58,308 bases of DNA from Marichromatium bheemlicum (GCF_012276755.1 NZ_JAAXKX010000022.1:1-58308); one strand, 5' to 3'. Shown: positions 17,192 through 26,378, counted from the first letter of the stretch. The notes: a model not told the origin generated them from the sequence alone. Numbers and translations: made by a program.

Positions 17192-18439
17192 TCAGCGCCC
17201 GTCGCGGAAGCCCGCGGCGTCCTTCTCGATCTCGTCCCAGACGATGTCCTGATAGACGCTGCGCCACTCGGTGACCGGCACCCAGGCGCCGCCGTCCCAG
17301 CGCGACACCCGACCGAAACCGCCGCCCTGGTGGTCGGTGGCGCTGAAGCTCAGCGGCGGCATCAGCCCCTCGGCGTCGAAGTTGCTGATCTGCTCGAAGC
17401 CGCGGCGCAGCTTGTCGCCGGTGAGCGGCGCGCCGTACTCGGCGAGCGCCAGGCGCGCGGCCTCGACCGCCACCGCCATGGTCGCCACGCCGATGTTGTA
17501 GTAGCTCGAACCGACGTTCTCCTCGGGCCCACTGCCCTCGCCCTTGGCCACCACCTCGTCGAGGATCGCCTGGATCACCGGCAACTCGCGTCCGGGGGCG
17601 ACCGCCTCGTAGCGCTTGACCCCGGTCATGTGCTTGCCGAGGTGCTCGGCGTCGGCCTCGGCCAGCCACACCACCGAGAGGATGTGCTCGGGGCGGATGC
17701 CGTTGCGGATGGCCTCGCGCACCGAGACCTGCTGGCCGCTGCCGGCGCCCCAGATCAGCACCTGGTCGGGCCGGTAGCGACGCACGTCGGACCAGGTCGC
17801 CGACTGCTCGGTGCCGGGGCTGGGATAGGCGAAGGCGCGCAGCTCGAAGCCGTGGCGCGCGGCCAGGGTCTCGAGCACCGGCACCGGCTCGCGCCCGAAG
17901 GGCGAGTCGATGTGCACCAGGGCGATGCGCTTGCCGGCGAGCCCGCCGAGTTCGGTGTCGATATAGTCGGCGAGGATCGCCGCCTGCGACCAGTAGGTCG
18001 CCATCATCGGGAAGACGAAGGGGAAGGTCTCGCCGTGGCTGGCGTCACCGCGACCGTGCAGCGGGGTGATCATCACCACCTCGTCCTCGAGCACGCGGTT
18101 GACCGCCGCGCGCGACACCGGGGTGCTGAGGAAGTCGACCAGCACCGCGCCGTCACCGCGGGCGCGGTTGTAGGCCTCGATGCCGCGCTGGGGCTCGTTG
18201 GCGGTGTCGCGCACCAGCGCCTCGACGGGGTGGCCATCGAGCCCGCCGCGGGCGTTGACCAAACGCAGATAGTCCTGCTGGCCCTGGTTGTACTCGTTGG
18301 TGAGGAAGGTGTAGACGGCGGTGAAGTCCTGCAGCAGCGCAAAGCGCACCGGCTCCTTGTCGGGCACGTTGGCGAGACTCGCGCCCAGGGCCAGGGCGCT
18401 ACAGGCGCCGAGCAGGCCGCTCAACCATGTCTTCTTCAT
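17192..18439 (-). CDS. ABC transporter periplasmic substrate-binding protein (LivK/type I)
   Basis: A 415-residue secreted binding protein. The signal peptide MKKTWLSGLLGACSALALGA precedes a type-I periplasmic-binding fold (VRFALLQDFTAVYTFL, later GKRIALVHIDSPFGREPVPV). The ATG has GGAGG nine bases upstream. It delivers substrate to LivH/LivM. It is closer in general shape to the binding proteins found in CoA-ligase-linked Liv clusters than to LivJ/LivK themselves, so the ligand is uncertain. Confidence 0.9.
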   Translation of the reverse strand: MKKTWLSGLLGACSALALGASLANVPDKEPVRFALLQDFTAVYTFLTNEYNQGQQDYLRLVNARGGLDGHPVEALVRDTANEPQRGIEAYNRARGDGAVLVDFLSTPVSRAAVNRVLEDEVVMITPLHGRGDASHGETFPFVFPMMATYWSQAAILADYIDTELGGLAGKRIALVHIDSPFGREPVPVLETLAARHGFELRAFAYPSPGTEQSATWSDVRRYRPDQVLIWGAGSGQQVSVREAIRNGIRPEHILSVVWLAEADAEHLGKHMTGVKRYEAVAPGRELPVIQAILDEVVAKGEGSGPEENVGSSYYNIGVATMAVAVEAARLALAEYGAPLTGDKLRRGFEQISNFDAEGLMPPLSFSATDHQGGGFGRVSRWDGGAWVPVTEWRSVYQDIVWDEIEKDAAGFRDGR

Positions 18440-18480
18440 CGATGGGGTCCTCCTTGTCTCGTCGTTGTCGTGGGTGTCGA

Positions 18481-19554
18481 TCAGCGCTGGGCGTGGCGGA
18501 AGGGCCAGACCAGGAAGTACTTGCGGATGTTGTCGTAGATCTTCGCCAACCCCAACGGCTCGAACAGGATCACCGCGATGATCAGCGCGCCGTAGACCAT
18601 CAGCGGAATGTGGGCGATGAGGTTGAAGGAGACCGGGAACAGCTCCAGCCCCGCCACCCAGGCCAGCAGGTTGGTGAGCACGATCGGCAGCAGCAGGATG
18701 AAACCGGCGCCGAGATAGGCCCCGATCACGCTGCCCAGACCGCCGACCAGCACCATCGCCACCAGCTGGATGGAGACGTTGAAACCGAACTGCTCCGGGG
18801 TCACCGCCTGGTAGTAGCAGAAGGCGAGGATGGCGCCGCTGACACCACCGAGGAAGGAGCTGGTGAAGAAGGCCAGCAGCTTGTAGCGCAGCGGGTCGAC
18901 GCCGATCACGGCGGCGGCGAAGTCCTTGTCGCGCACCGCCACCAGCGCCCGCCCGACGCTGCTGCGCTTGATGTTGAGCAGCAGCAGGGTGCAGATCAGC
19001 GTCCAGCCGAGCGCGGTGTAGTAGAGCGCGGTGTCGCCGTCGAGGGGGATGAACAGCAGTCGCACCTCGGGGGTGGCGAGGGTGGCCTGCGCTCCGCCCG
19101 AGATCACCGGGACGTTGATGATCACCCAGGAGACCAGGTACTGCATCGCCAGGGTCGCCATCACCAGATAGAGCCCCTTGACGCGCAGCGCGGCGGCGCC
19201 GAAGACGCAGCCGATCAGCGCCGCGGCCAGCCCCGCGCCGATCAGCGCCAGCTCGAAGGGCACCCCGGCGCGGGCGAGATGGATGCTGGTGTAGGCGCCG
19301 ATGGCCATCACCGCGGCGAAGCCGAAGTGGAGCTGACCGGCGATCCCCATCAGCAGGGTCAGCGACAGCGCCGCCGCAGTCCAGATCAGCCAGGGCGCGA
19401 GATAGCTGTTGAGATACAGCTCGGGCAGCAGCAGCGGCGCGAGCAGCGCCAGGGCGAGCAGCCCGCCGAGCAGGCGGCGGTCGGCGGCCAGCGGCCACAG
19501 CTTGCGGGTGGCGGCGTAGCGGGTGTGATGGATGCCGGATTGACGATAGAACAT
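18481..19554 (-). CDS. livM: ABC transporter permease, LivM type
   Basis: A 357-residue inner-membrane permease with about nine hydrophobic segments and the LivM signature region (GRALVAVRDKDFAAAVIGVD) that contacts the ATPase. It forms the channel with LivH, whose gene ends 4 bases upstream of this start. The C-terminus (ILFEPLGLAKIYDNIRKYFL) is typical of LivM. Confidence 0.93.
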   Translation of the reverse strand: MFYRQSGIHHTRYAATRKLWPLAADRRLLGGLLALALLAPLLLPELYLNSYLAPWLIWTAAALSLTLLMGIAGQLHFGFAAVMAIGAYTSIHLARAGVPFELALIGAGLAAALIGCVFGAAALRVKGLYLVMATLAMQYLVSWVIINVPVISGGAQATLATPEVRLLFIPLDGDTALYYTALGWTLICTLLLLNIKRSSVGRALVAVRDKDFAAAVIGVDPLRYKLLAFFTSSFLGGVSGAILAFCYYQAVTPEQFGFNVSIQLVAMVLVGGLGSVIGAYLGAGFILLLPIVLTNLLAWVAGLELFPVSFNLIAHIPLMVYGALIIAVILFEPLGLAKIYDNIRKYFLVWPFRHAQR

Positions 19555-19558
19555 GATC

Positions 19559-20446
19559 TCAGACCCTCTCGATCTCTTCCCGCCCGAAGATGCCGTGGGG
19601 GCGGAACAGGATGGTGAGCAGGATGATCAGCGAGGTCACCACATCACGGGTGCCGCCACCGACCAGGGGATCGACATAGCCGGGGACGACGCTGCCGAGG
19701 ATGCCGACGACCAGCCCCGCGACCAGCACCCCGTGGATGCTGTCGAGCCCGCCGAGGATGACCACCGCCACCGCCGGGAAGAGCAGCGTGGTCAGGCTCC
19801 AGTCGACGCCCTGCACCGAGCCCCACATCACCCCGGCGGCCACCGCTGCGACCCCGGCGAGCCCCCAGGAGACGGCCACCGCGCGCTCCACCGAGATCCC
19901 CACCGACCAGCTCGAGACGTGATCGTCGGAGACGGCCAGCAGCTTGGTGCCGAGGCGGGTGCGGAAGAAGAACAGCGCCAGCCCGATCATCAGCGCGCCG
20001 ATCGCCCCGCCGATCAGGTACTCGCGGTTGATGAACACGTCGCCGACGATGATCGGCATCATGTCGATGCCGAGATCCAGGCTCTTCGGCGCGGCGCCGA
20101 GCAGCCCCGGACCGAGGCCGCGCAGCAGGCTCTCGAGCCCGAGGGTGAGCATCACCACCATGATGATCGGCTGCCCGACCATGCGCCGCAGCAGCACCCG
20201 CTCGGTGAGCATGCCGAACAGGAACATGCCGAGCACGGCCACCAGCAGCGCCACCACCACCGGCGCACCGAGCCAGCCGGCGACCATCCACACCAGATAG
20301 GCGGCGATCATCACCATCGCCCCCTGGGCGAGGTTGGGCACCCCGGAGGACTTGTAGATCAGCACGATGCCGAGCGCGACCAGGCCGTACATCAGCCCGG
20401 TCAGGGCGCCGTTGATGGTCAGTTCGATGAGGAATGCGATATCCAT
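19559..20446 (-). CDS. livH: ABC transporter permease, LivH type
   Basis: A 295-residue permease with about eight membrane segments starting MDIAFLIELTINGALTGLMY and a LivH-type end (LLTILFRPHGIFGREEIERV). The start is fixed by the ATG at 20446, 2 bases after the stop codon of the acyl-CoA synthetase gene upstream; the longer open frame is an overlap with that gene. Partner of LivM. Confidence 0.93.
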   Translation of the reverse strand: MDIAFLIELTINGALTGLMYGLVALGIVLIYKSSGVPNLAQGAMVMIAAYLVWMVAGWLGAPVVVALLVAVLGMFLFGMLTERVLLRRMVGQPIIMVVMLTLGLESLLRGLGPGLLGAAPKSLDLGIDMMPIIVGDVFINREYLIGGAIGALMIGLALFFFRTRLGTKLLAVSDDHVSSWSVGISVERAVAVSWGLAGVAAVAAGVMWGSVQGVDWSLTTLLFPAVAVVILGGLDSIHGVLVAGLVVGILGSVVPGYVDPLVGGGTRDVVTSLIILLTILFRPHGIFGREEIERV

Positions 20447-20448
20447 GC

Positions 20449-22428
20449 TCAGGCCTCCTCGGCGATGCGGTCGGCGTTCACCCGGGCGATGGCCAGGTGA
20501 CGCTTGAGGGTGCCGGAGGCGCCGGTCTCGTAACCGATCCGGGCCTCGTACTCGATCGAGTCGCGTCCGGCGTAGAGCGACTCGATGATCGGCGCATAGT
20601 GGGCGTCGATGACGTCGCGGCGCAGCTTGCGGGTGCGGGTGACCTCGCCGTCGTCGGGATCGAACGCCTTGTGCAGGTTGACGAAGCTGCGGATCGCCAG
20701 CGCCGGCGGCAGCAGCGCGTTGACCCGCGCCACCTCGGCGCGCACCAGCGCATAGACCTCGGGCTTCTGCGACAGATCGGCGAAGGAGGTATAGGGCACG
20801 CCGTTGATCTGCGCCCAGTGCCCCACCGCCTCGCTGTCGATCACCACCAGCGCGGCGAGGAAATCGCGCTCGCGCCCGAGCACGCAGGCCTCGCGGATGT
20901 AGTCGCTGAACTTCAGCCGGTTCTCGATATAGGTCGGGATGAAGCGCTCGCCGGTGTTGGTGTAGACCACCTCGGAGAGCCGTCCGAGCACCACCAGCTG
21001 ACCGTCGGCCTCGAGCTGGCCGGCGTCGCCGGTGTGCATCCAGCCCGCGCGCAGGGTCTCGGCGGTGGCCTCGGGGTTGTCGAAATAGCCGTCGAAGACG
21101 TTGTCGGCGCGCATCAGGATCTCGCCCTCGTCGCTGATGCGCAGCTCCACCCCGGGGAAGGGCCGCCCGGCGGTGTGCAGGCTCACCGAGCCCGGGTCCT
21201 GGGCCACGCACAGCGCGCAGTTCTCGGTCTGGCCATAGAACTGACGCAGGTCGAGCCCGAGCGCGCGGAAGAACAGGAACACGTCCTCGCCCATGGCGTC
21301 GCCGGCGGTATAGGGGCGCGCCACCCGCCGCAGCCCGAGCTGGTCCTTAAGCGGGCCGAACATCAGCACCTCCCCCACCCCGCGCCACAGCCGCCGCCAC
21401 GGCGCCGGACGCCGGCCCTCCAGACGATCGCGTTCGAGCCGCTCGGCGAAGGGCATGAAGTGGGCATAGAGCGCGCGCTTGAGCGGACTCGACTCCTTGA
21501 TGCCGACCTGGATGCGGGTGAGCATGCTCGACCAGGCGCGCGGCGAGCCGAAGTAGAGCGTCGGGGCGATCTCGCGCAGGTCGTGGAGCGCGGTCTCCTG
21601 CTGCTCGGGGATGTGGACACAGAAGCGCAGCAGGATCGCCGCGCCGACCGAGAAGATGAAGTCCCCCACCCAGGCCATCGGCAGATAGGCCATGTGCACC
21701 TCGCCCTCGCGGAAGTAACCGGCGCGCGAGGCGTTGCGCACCGCCGCGATGATGTGGCCGTGCTTGAGCGGGATACCCTTGGGCCGCCCGGTGGTGCCGG
21801 AGGAGTGCAGCAGCACCGCCGGGGCATGGACGCTGGTGCGCTCCTGCAGCGCCGCGCGCAGTCCCGGCTCGGCGCTGAAGCGCGCGCGGCCCTGTGCGCT
21901 CAGCGCCGCGATCGCCCGGGCGCCCGGCGGTGGGGCCTGCTCCAGCCCGCGCGGGTCGTCGTAGAGGATGTGATCGAGCGCCCCGTAGCCGGCCACGCGG
22001 ATCGTCAAGAGCTTGTCGACCTGCTCCTGGTCCTCGACCAGGGCGCAACGGATCGACTCGGCCTCGAGCTGGCCGCGCAGCTCCTCGGGCGGGGTGTCGG
22101 GATAGGCCGGCGAGGGCAGCGCGCGCAGCGCGATGGCCGCGAGCATGCCGAAGTAGAGCGCCGGGCGGTTGTCGCCGATCACCAGCACCCGATCGCCGGG
22201 CTCGACCCCCAGGGCCTCGAGCCCGGCGGCCAGCGCCAGCACCTCGTCGAGGTACTGGCGCCAGGTGTAGCCCTGCCAGATGCCGCGCCGACGCTCGCGC
22301 AGCGCCACCTCGTGACCGTGGTGCTCGGCGTTGTACACCAGCCAGTGGATGAGATGGTCGTGGGACTGCCAGTGCGGGTGCAGCGCGATGTCCCCGATCG
22401 CGTGCGGCTGGCGCTGTTCAGGCTGCAT
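20449..22428 (-). CDS. AMP-dependent long-chain-type acyl-CoA synthetase
   Basis: A 659-residue ANL-superfamily ligase. The P-loop is intact (LLHSSGTTGRPKGIPLKHGH), as are the A5 segment (QFYGQTEN), the A7 Asp (GWMHTGDAGQLEADG) and the family's C-terminal TRTRKLRRDVI. It should activate a carboxylic acid to its CoA thioester. It sits between livG and livH, an arrangement also seen in other Proteobacteria where import and CoA activation are linked. The overlap with livG is 11 bp. Substrate is unknown; length and the Glu/Arg pattern favour the large FACL group. Confidence 0.92.
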   Translation of the reverse strand: MQPEQRQPHAIGDIALHPHWQSHDHLIHWLVYNAEHHGHEVALRERRRGIWQGYTWRQYLDEVLALAAGLEALGVEPGDRVLVIGDNRPALYFGMLAAIALRALPSPAYPDTPPEELRGQLEAESIRCALVEDQEQVDKLLTIRVAGYGALDHILYDDPRGLEQAPPPGARAIAALSAQGRARFSAEPGLRAALQERTSVHAPAVLLHSSGTTGRPKGIPLKHGHIIAAVRNASRAGYFREGEVHMAYLPMAWVGDFIFSVGAAILLRFCVHIPEQQETALHDLREIAPTLYFGSPRAWSSMLTRIQVGIKESSPLKRALYAHFMPFAERLERDRLEGRRPAPWRRLWRGVGEVLMFGPLKDQLGLRRVARPYTAGDAMGEDVFLFFRALGLDLRQFYGQTENCALCVAQDPGSVSLHTAGRPFPGVELRISDEGEILMRADNVFDGYFDNPEATAETLRAGWMHTGDAGQLEADGQLVVLGRLSEVVYTNTGERFIPTYIENRLKFSDYIREACVLGRERDFLAALVVIDSEAVGHWAQINGVPYTSFADLSQKPEVYALVRAEVARVNALLPPALAIRSFVNLHKAFDPDDGEVTRTRKLRRDVIDAHYAPIIESLYAGRDSIEYEARIGYETGASGTLKRHLAIARVNADRIAEEA

Positions 22429-23224
22429 CCTTCACCCTCCCGATATAGGCCGCGACCACGGTGGGATCGTTGATCGCCTCGCGGGTCGGTCCCTCGGCGA
22501 TCTTCTCGCCGTTGTTGAGCACCACCGCGCGGTTGCAGATGGCGGTGACCACGTCCATGTGGTGCTCGATGAGCAGCATGGTGGTGCCCATGGCGTCGCG
22601 CGCATCGAGGATGAAGCGCACCATGTACTCCTTCTCCTCCTGGTTCATCCCCGCCATCGGCTCGTCGAGCACCAGGAAACCGGGCTCGGCACAGAGCGCG
22701 CGCGCCAGCTCGACGCGCTTTTGCATCCCCAGCGGGATGACGTCGACCGGCTCGTCGCGCACGCTCTCGAGCTGGAGCAGGTCGATCACCTCCTCGACCC
22801 GCACCCGGTGGGCGACCTCCTCGCGCTCGGCCCACCACCAGTAGAAGGCCGCGCCGAGGATGCTCGGGCGCATGAACAGGTGGCGCCCGAGGAGGATGTT
22901 GTCGAGCACGCTCAGCCCGCGAAACAGCGCCACGTTCTGGAAGGTGCGCGCCACCCCCTTGCGGGCGATGCGGTGGGGCTTGAGCCCGCTGATGCGCTCG
23001 CCGCGATAGCGGATCTCGCCCTGCTGCGGCGGATAGAAGCCGGTGATGGCGTTGACCAGGGTGGTCTTGCCCGAGCCGTTGGGACCGACCAGGCCGAAGA
23101 TCTCGCCCCGGTGGATGTGCAAATCGATCCCCTTGAGCGCCTGCAGTCCGCCGAACCAGCGGCTGACCGCGGCGCATTCGAGTATCACCTCGTCGGGATC
23201 ATGGTCCTGTCGCGTCGTCGTCAC
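22418..23224 (-). CDS. livG: ABC transporter ATPase, LivG type
   Basis: A 268-residue ATPase with Walker A (GPNGSGKTT), Q-loop (FQNVALF) and Walker B (FLVLDEPMAGMN). The signature is PLGMQKRVELARAL, in which the usual LSxGQ serine is Pro; this looks like a property of the ligase-linked LivG group. I use the GTG at 23224 because GGGAGGA precedes it by 8 bases; an ATG 93 bases upstream lacks an RBS. It pairs with LivF. Confidence 0.9.
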   Translation of the reverse strand: MTTTRQDHDPDEVILECAAVSRWFGGLQALKGIDLHIHRGEIFGLVGPNGSGKTTLVNAITGFYPPQQGEIRYRGERISGLKPHRIARKGVARTFQNVALFRGLSVLDNILLGRHLFMRPSILGAAFYWWWAEREEVAHRVRVEEVIDLLQLESVRDEPVDVIPLGMQKRVELARALCAEPGFLVLDEPMAGMNQEEKEYMVRFILDARDAMGTTMLLIEHHMDVVTAICNRAVVLNNGEKIAEGPTREAINDPTVVAAYIGRVKDAA

Positions 23225-23394
23225 GCCTGTGTCCTCCCTGCTCTCCTCGTGTGTCTCGGCGCCCCTGTCATGGGTGCAGGGGAGCGCGCCCGCTCGCACG
23301 GCGGGCGTCGTCGTCATGGCTCGCGGATCGGACCGGGCGCGGCCCGGTCGGGGAGAGACCGGCCCGCCGCCCTCCGTGGCGTGGCCGGTGCACT

Positions 23395-23437
23395 GGGCCG
23401 GGGCGCGTGCCCGGCCCCGCGGCGCCCTCCCGGCGCC
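23395..23437. terminator. two GC hairpins between ligase-like gene and livG
   Basis: GGGCCGGG/CCCGGCCC with a 7-base loop (23395-23417) is followed by GGCGCC-CTCCC-GGCGCC (23421-23437). They lie in a 230-base gap inside the minus-strand operon, just after the ligase-like gene, and could reduce read-through into livG. No T-run. Confidence 0.4.
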
Positions 23438-23454
23438 GCCCGTCGCTCACGCGA

Positions 23455-25143
23455 TCAACCGGTCTCCTCGGCGCGCCCGAGCGCGGCGATGCTCTGCTCG
23501 CGCAGCATGGTCTTGAGCGCCCGCCCAGTGCTGCGCGGCAGCTGCGGATAGAGACGCACATAGCGCGGCACCTTGAAGTAGGCGATCTGGTCCTTGCAGT
23601 ACTCGCGCAGCGCCTCGGGTTCGAGGCTCGCGCCCGGCTGCAGCTCGACGCAGGCGCACACCACCTCGCCGAGGCGCGCGTCGGGCACCCCGACGACCAC
23701 CGCCGCGCGCACCGCCGGGTGGGTCTCGAGGAAGCGCTCGACCTCCTCGGGGTGGATGTTCTCGCCGCCGCGGATGATGGTGTCCTTGACCCCGCCGACG
23801 ATGCGGCAATAGCCCTCGGCATCGAGCACCGCGAGATCGCCGGTGTGCAGCCAACCGGCCTCGTCGATCACCCGCGCGGTCAGCTCGGGGTCGTCCCAGT
23901 AGCCGCGCATCAGGCTGTAGCCGCGCACGCACAGCTCGCCGGGCTCGCCGACCGGGCGGATGCGCCCGGCGTCGTCGATCACCTTGGCCTCGAGGTGCGG
24001 GCCGATGCGCCCGACCGTCTGCAGCCGCCGCTCGACCGGGTCGTCCGGGGCGCTCATGAAGGAGACCGGCGAGGACTCGGTCATGCCGTAGGCGATGGTC
24101 ACCTCGGCCATCCCCAGGCGACGTCTCACCTGATCCATGGTCTCGGGCGGACAGGGCGCGCCGGCCATGATGCCGGTGCGCAGTCGGCCGGGGTCGAAGG
24201 TCTCGGCGCGGGGGTGATCGAGCATCGCCTTGAACATCGCCGGCACCCCGTAGAGCGCGGTGCAGGACTCAGCGGCGACCGCCTCCAGGGTGGCGAGCGG
24301 GTCGAACCCCGGCCCCGGATAGACCATGGCGCTACCGTGCAGCAGACAGGCCATGTTGCCCATCACCATGCCGAAGCAGTGATAGAGCGGCACCGGGATG
24401 CACACCCGGTCGGCGGCGCCGAGCCCGAGCTGGCGCCCCACCATCAGGCCGTTGTTGACGATGTTGTGATGGGTCAGGGTGGCGCCGGCCGGCGGGCCGC
24501 CGGTGGCGTTGCTGAACTGGATGTTGACCGGGTCGTCGGGGTCGACCGCAGCGGCGAGCGCGCGCACCCGCTCCAGGGTCTCGGGGGCGGGCTCGACGAG
24601 CAGCGTGGAGAAGGCGACGGTGCCCGGCCAGGCCTCGTCGTCGAGACGGATCACCCGTTCGAGCGCGGGCAGCGCCTGGGCCGCCAGTGGCGCCTCACCG
24701 GCCGTCGCCAGCTCCGGCAGCAGCTCGGCGAGCAGCGGCGGATAGTCGGTCTCGCGGATGCGCTGCTCGACCACCAGCGCGCGTGCCCCGACCAGCGCCA
24801 GGGCGCGCTCCAGCTCGGCCGGGCGCAGCGCCGGGTTGAGGCTCACCAGGATCATCCCCAGCCGCGCGGTGGCCAACTGCACCAGGGTCCACTCGATGCG
24901 GTTGCCGGTACACACCGCGATGCGGTCGCCGGCGACGAAGCCGAGTTCGAGCAGCCCGGCGGCGAGCCGATCGACCCGGGCATCGAGCCCGCGCCAGTCG
25001 AGCCGCGCATCCCGCCCCCGATCGACCAGCGCCAGTCCCTCTGGCCGGGTCTCAGCGAGTCGTCTCAGACAGTCGCCGACCGTCACCCCCTGGAGCGTCT
25101 GCGTTGCGGTCCCGTGCACATAACTGCGCCGAAGCTGATCCAT
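23455..25143 (-). CDS. acyl-CoA synthetase-like protein with degenerate catalytic motifs
   Basis: A 562-residue ANL-fold protein, full length and in frame, of the medium/long-chain acyl-CoA ligase group (YGMTESSPVSFM A5 motif and WLHTGDLAVLDAEGY A7 motif are normal). However the P-loop at residues 211-220 reads SNATGGPPAG where relatives have TSGTTGxPKG, so the phosphate-binding Lys and two glycine/threonine positions are lost. The A8 Arg (GRxKD) is Gly (GGVKD), and the A10 segment reads STGRALK where the catalytic Lys (TGK) is Arg. The protein is therefore unlikely to adenylate in the usual way. It is the first gene of the operon, preceded by an ACGT palindrome. Confidence 0.88.
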   Translation of the reverse strand: MDQLRRSYVHGTATQTLQGVTVGDCLRRLAETRPEGLALVDRGRDARLDWRGLDARVDRLAAGLLELGFVAGDRIAVCTGNRIEWTLVQLATARLGMILVSLNPALRPAELERALALVGARALVVEQRIRETDYPPLLAELLPELATAGEAPLAAQALPALERVIRLDDEAWPGTVAFSTLLVEPAPETLERVRALAAAVDPDDPVNIQFSNATGGPPAGATLTHHNIVNNGLMVGRQLGLGAADRVCIPVPLYHCFGMVMGNMACLLHGSAMVYPGPGFDPLATLEAVAAESCTALYGVPAMFKAMLDHPRAETFDPGRLRTGIMAGAPCPPETMDQVRRRLGMAEVTIAYGMTESSPVSFMSAPDDPVERRLQTVGRIGPHLEAKVIDDAGRIRPVGEPGELCVRGYSLMRGYWDDPELTARVIDEAGWLHTGDLAVLDAEGYCRIVGGVKDTIIRGGENIHPEEVERFLETHPAVRAAVVVGVPDARLGEVVCACVELQPGASLEPEALREYCKDQIAYFKVPRYVRLYPQLPRSTGRALKTMLREQSIAALGRAEETG

Positions 25144-25232
25144 CTGGCTCCTCCTGAGAAGGTTGTCTGACGGCGTGGCGGGCGTCTCGGTCTCGATGCG
25201 GATCCTGCCGCTGGGATAGAATCTATTTGCCG

Positions 25233-25248
25233 TTTACGTCCACGTCAA
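25233..25248. promoter_or_regulatory. LiuR-type palindrome before the ligase/Liv operon
   Basis: TTTACGTCCACGTCAA, two ACGT half-sites around two bases, lies 90 bases before the start of the minus-strand operon. It matches the sites before liuR, liuA and aacS, so the import operon is likely under the same regulator. Confidence 0.65.
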
Positions 25249-25378
25249 CTATTTTCTCACACGTTCGTCGGGGTTGGCACGGCACCACCCTTCATCATCG
25301 ATTCAGCGCAGAGATTGCGTAGAATAGCCGGTTGACCCAGCACCGCCCCGCCCCCACCAGCGCCCGAGGCGGAAAAGC

Positions 25379-25390
25379 GACGTTAACGTC
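25379..25390. promoter_or_regulatory. LiuR-type palindrome before liuR
   Basis: GACGTTAACGTC is a perfect 12-bp palindrome, followed by AA, placed 43 bases before the liuR start. It suggests autoregulation. Confidence 0.65.
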
Positions 25391-25432
25391 AACAACAAAG
25401 ACATGACACCCTTGCAGGAGAACCCCTGGCGC

Positions 25433-25882
25433 ATGAGCACATCGACCAAGCCCCAACCCGAACAGGAGCCCGGCGGCACCACCTACACCATCGGCGAGCT
25501 GGCCCGCGAGTTCGACATCACCACCCGCACCATCCGCTTCTACGAGGATCAGGGCCTGCTCTCGCCAACCCGGGTCGGCTCGCGTCGGCTCTATCGCCGT
25601 CGCGACCGCGCCCGGCTCAAGCTGATCCTGCGTGGCAAGCGCCTCGGCTTCACCCTCGCCGAGATGCGCGAGGCCTTCGACCTCTACGACGAGGCCCACG
25701 GCGAGGCGCAACAACTGCGCTACTACCTCTCGGTGCTCGACGAGAAGCGCCAGCACCTACTCCAGCAGCGCGACGACCTGGAGGCGACCATGCGCGAACT
25801 CGAACAGTCCTACGCCCACTGCCAACAGCTGCTCGAACAGCAGGAGCGCGAACGCAACGGTGCACAGCGGATTGCGTCGTAG
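25433..25882 (+). CDS. liuR: MerR family regulator, LiuR type
   Basis: A protein of 149 residues. The winged helix-turn-helix YTIGELAREFDITTRTIRFY is typical of MerR proteins, followed by EDQGLLSP and RRLYRRRDRARLKLIL; the C-terminal half is a long dimerisation coiled coil (about residues 80-140) with no metal-binding Cys set. LiuR is the known MerR-family regulator of leucine/isovalerate catabolism in Proteobacteria and this gene sits directly before the liu operon. I chose the second ATG (AGGAG 11 bases upstream); the first ATG, 30 bases earlier, has no RBS. Five matching palindromes in the region are its likely targets. Confidence 0.85.
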   Translation: MSTSTKPQPEQEPGGTTYTIGELAREFDITTRTIRFYEDQGLLSPTRVGSRRLYRRRDRARLKLILRGKRLGFTLAEMREAFDLYDEAHGEAQQLRYYLSVLDEKRQHLLQQRDDLEATMRELEQSYAHCQQLLEQQERERNGAQRIAS

Positions 25883-25889
25883 GGGTAGC

Positions 25890-26378
25890 GGCCAGGGCTC
25901 AGCGGCCAGCTGTCAGCGACCAGCCTCCAGTCAGCGGGATCCGGACACCTCGCAGGTCATCGGGCGTCGATCGAGCCGTGAAGACGTAGTAGCGGCGATG
26001 GCGGTCAAGGCACGGTTTCCAGCGACCAGCGACCAGCGACCAGCGACCAGCCGCCAGCTTCCAGCCACCAGTCAGCGGGATTCGGACACCTCGCAGGCCA
26101 TCGGGCGTCGCTCGAACCGCGAGGACGTAGTAACGGCGCTGGTGGTCGAGGCACGACTACCTGCCACCAGCGACCAGCTTCCAGCCGCCAGTCAGCGGGA
26201 TTCGGACACCTCGCAGGTCATCGGGTGTCGCTCGAACCGTGAGGTCATAGCAGATGCGATGGTGGCTTCCAGCCACCAGCCGTCAGAGCAGCGAGACCCA
26301 GCTGCCTCGCAGGCCATCAAACATCTCTGCGAACCGCGAGCACGTAGCAGCAGCACTGGTGGCTGGTGGCTCCGGTGA
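25890..26378. repeat. array of four degenerate tandem repeats with CCAGC spacers
   Basis: The core TCAGCGGGATTCGGACACC, CTCGCAGG(T/C)CATCGGGCGTCG and following bases recurs at 25931, 26072, 26192 and, more diverged, 26288, giving periods of 141, 120 and 96 bases. Between cores lie runs of (GA)CCAGC and CTTCCAGCC type of varying length, which explains the period differences. The array fills most of the 768-base gap between liuR and liuA. It is not a CRISPR: the repeats are long and unequal and no unique spacers exist. Confidence 0.8.

Noticed and set aside
20434-22473. A 679-codon plus-strand frame opposite the acyl-CoA synthetase
   Set aside because: The minus-strand product has an intact ligase P-loop and C-terminal motifs; the plus-strand product is His/Leu/Glu-rich without a fold signature.
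25632-26378. Frame running from inside liuR through the repeat array
   Set aside because: Begins inside liuR in another frame, has no RBS, and repeat differences do not favour third codon positions. Kept only as a finding about unit length.
25890-26378. Possible CRISPR array
   Set aside because: Repeat units are about 80 bases plus low-complexity runs, unequal in length, with no unique spacers and no cas genes.
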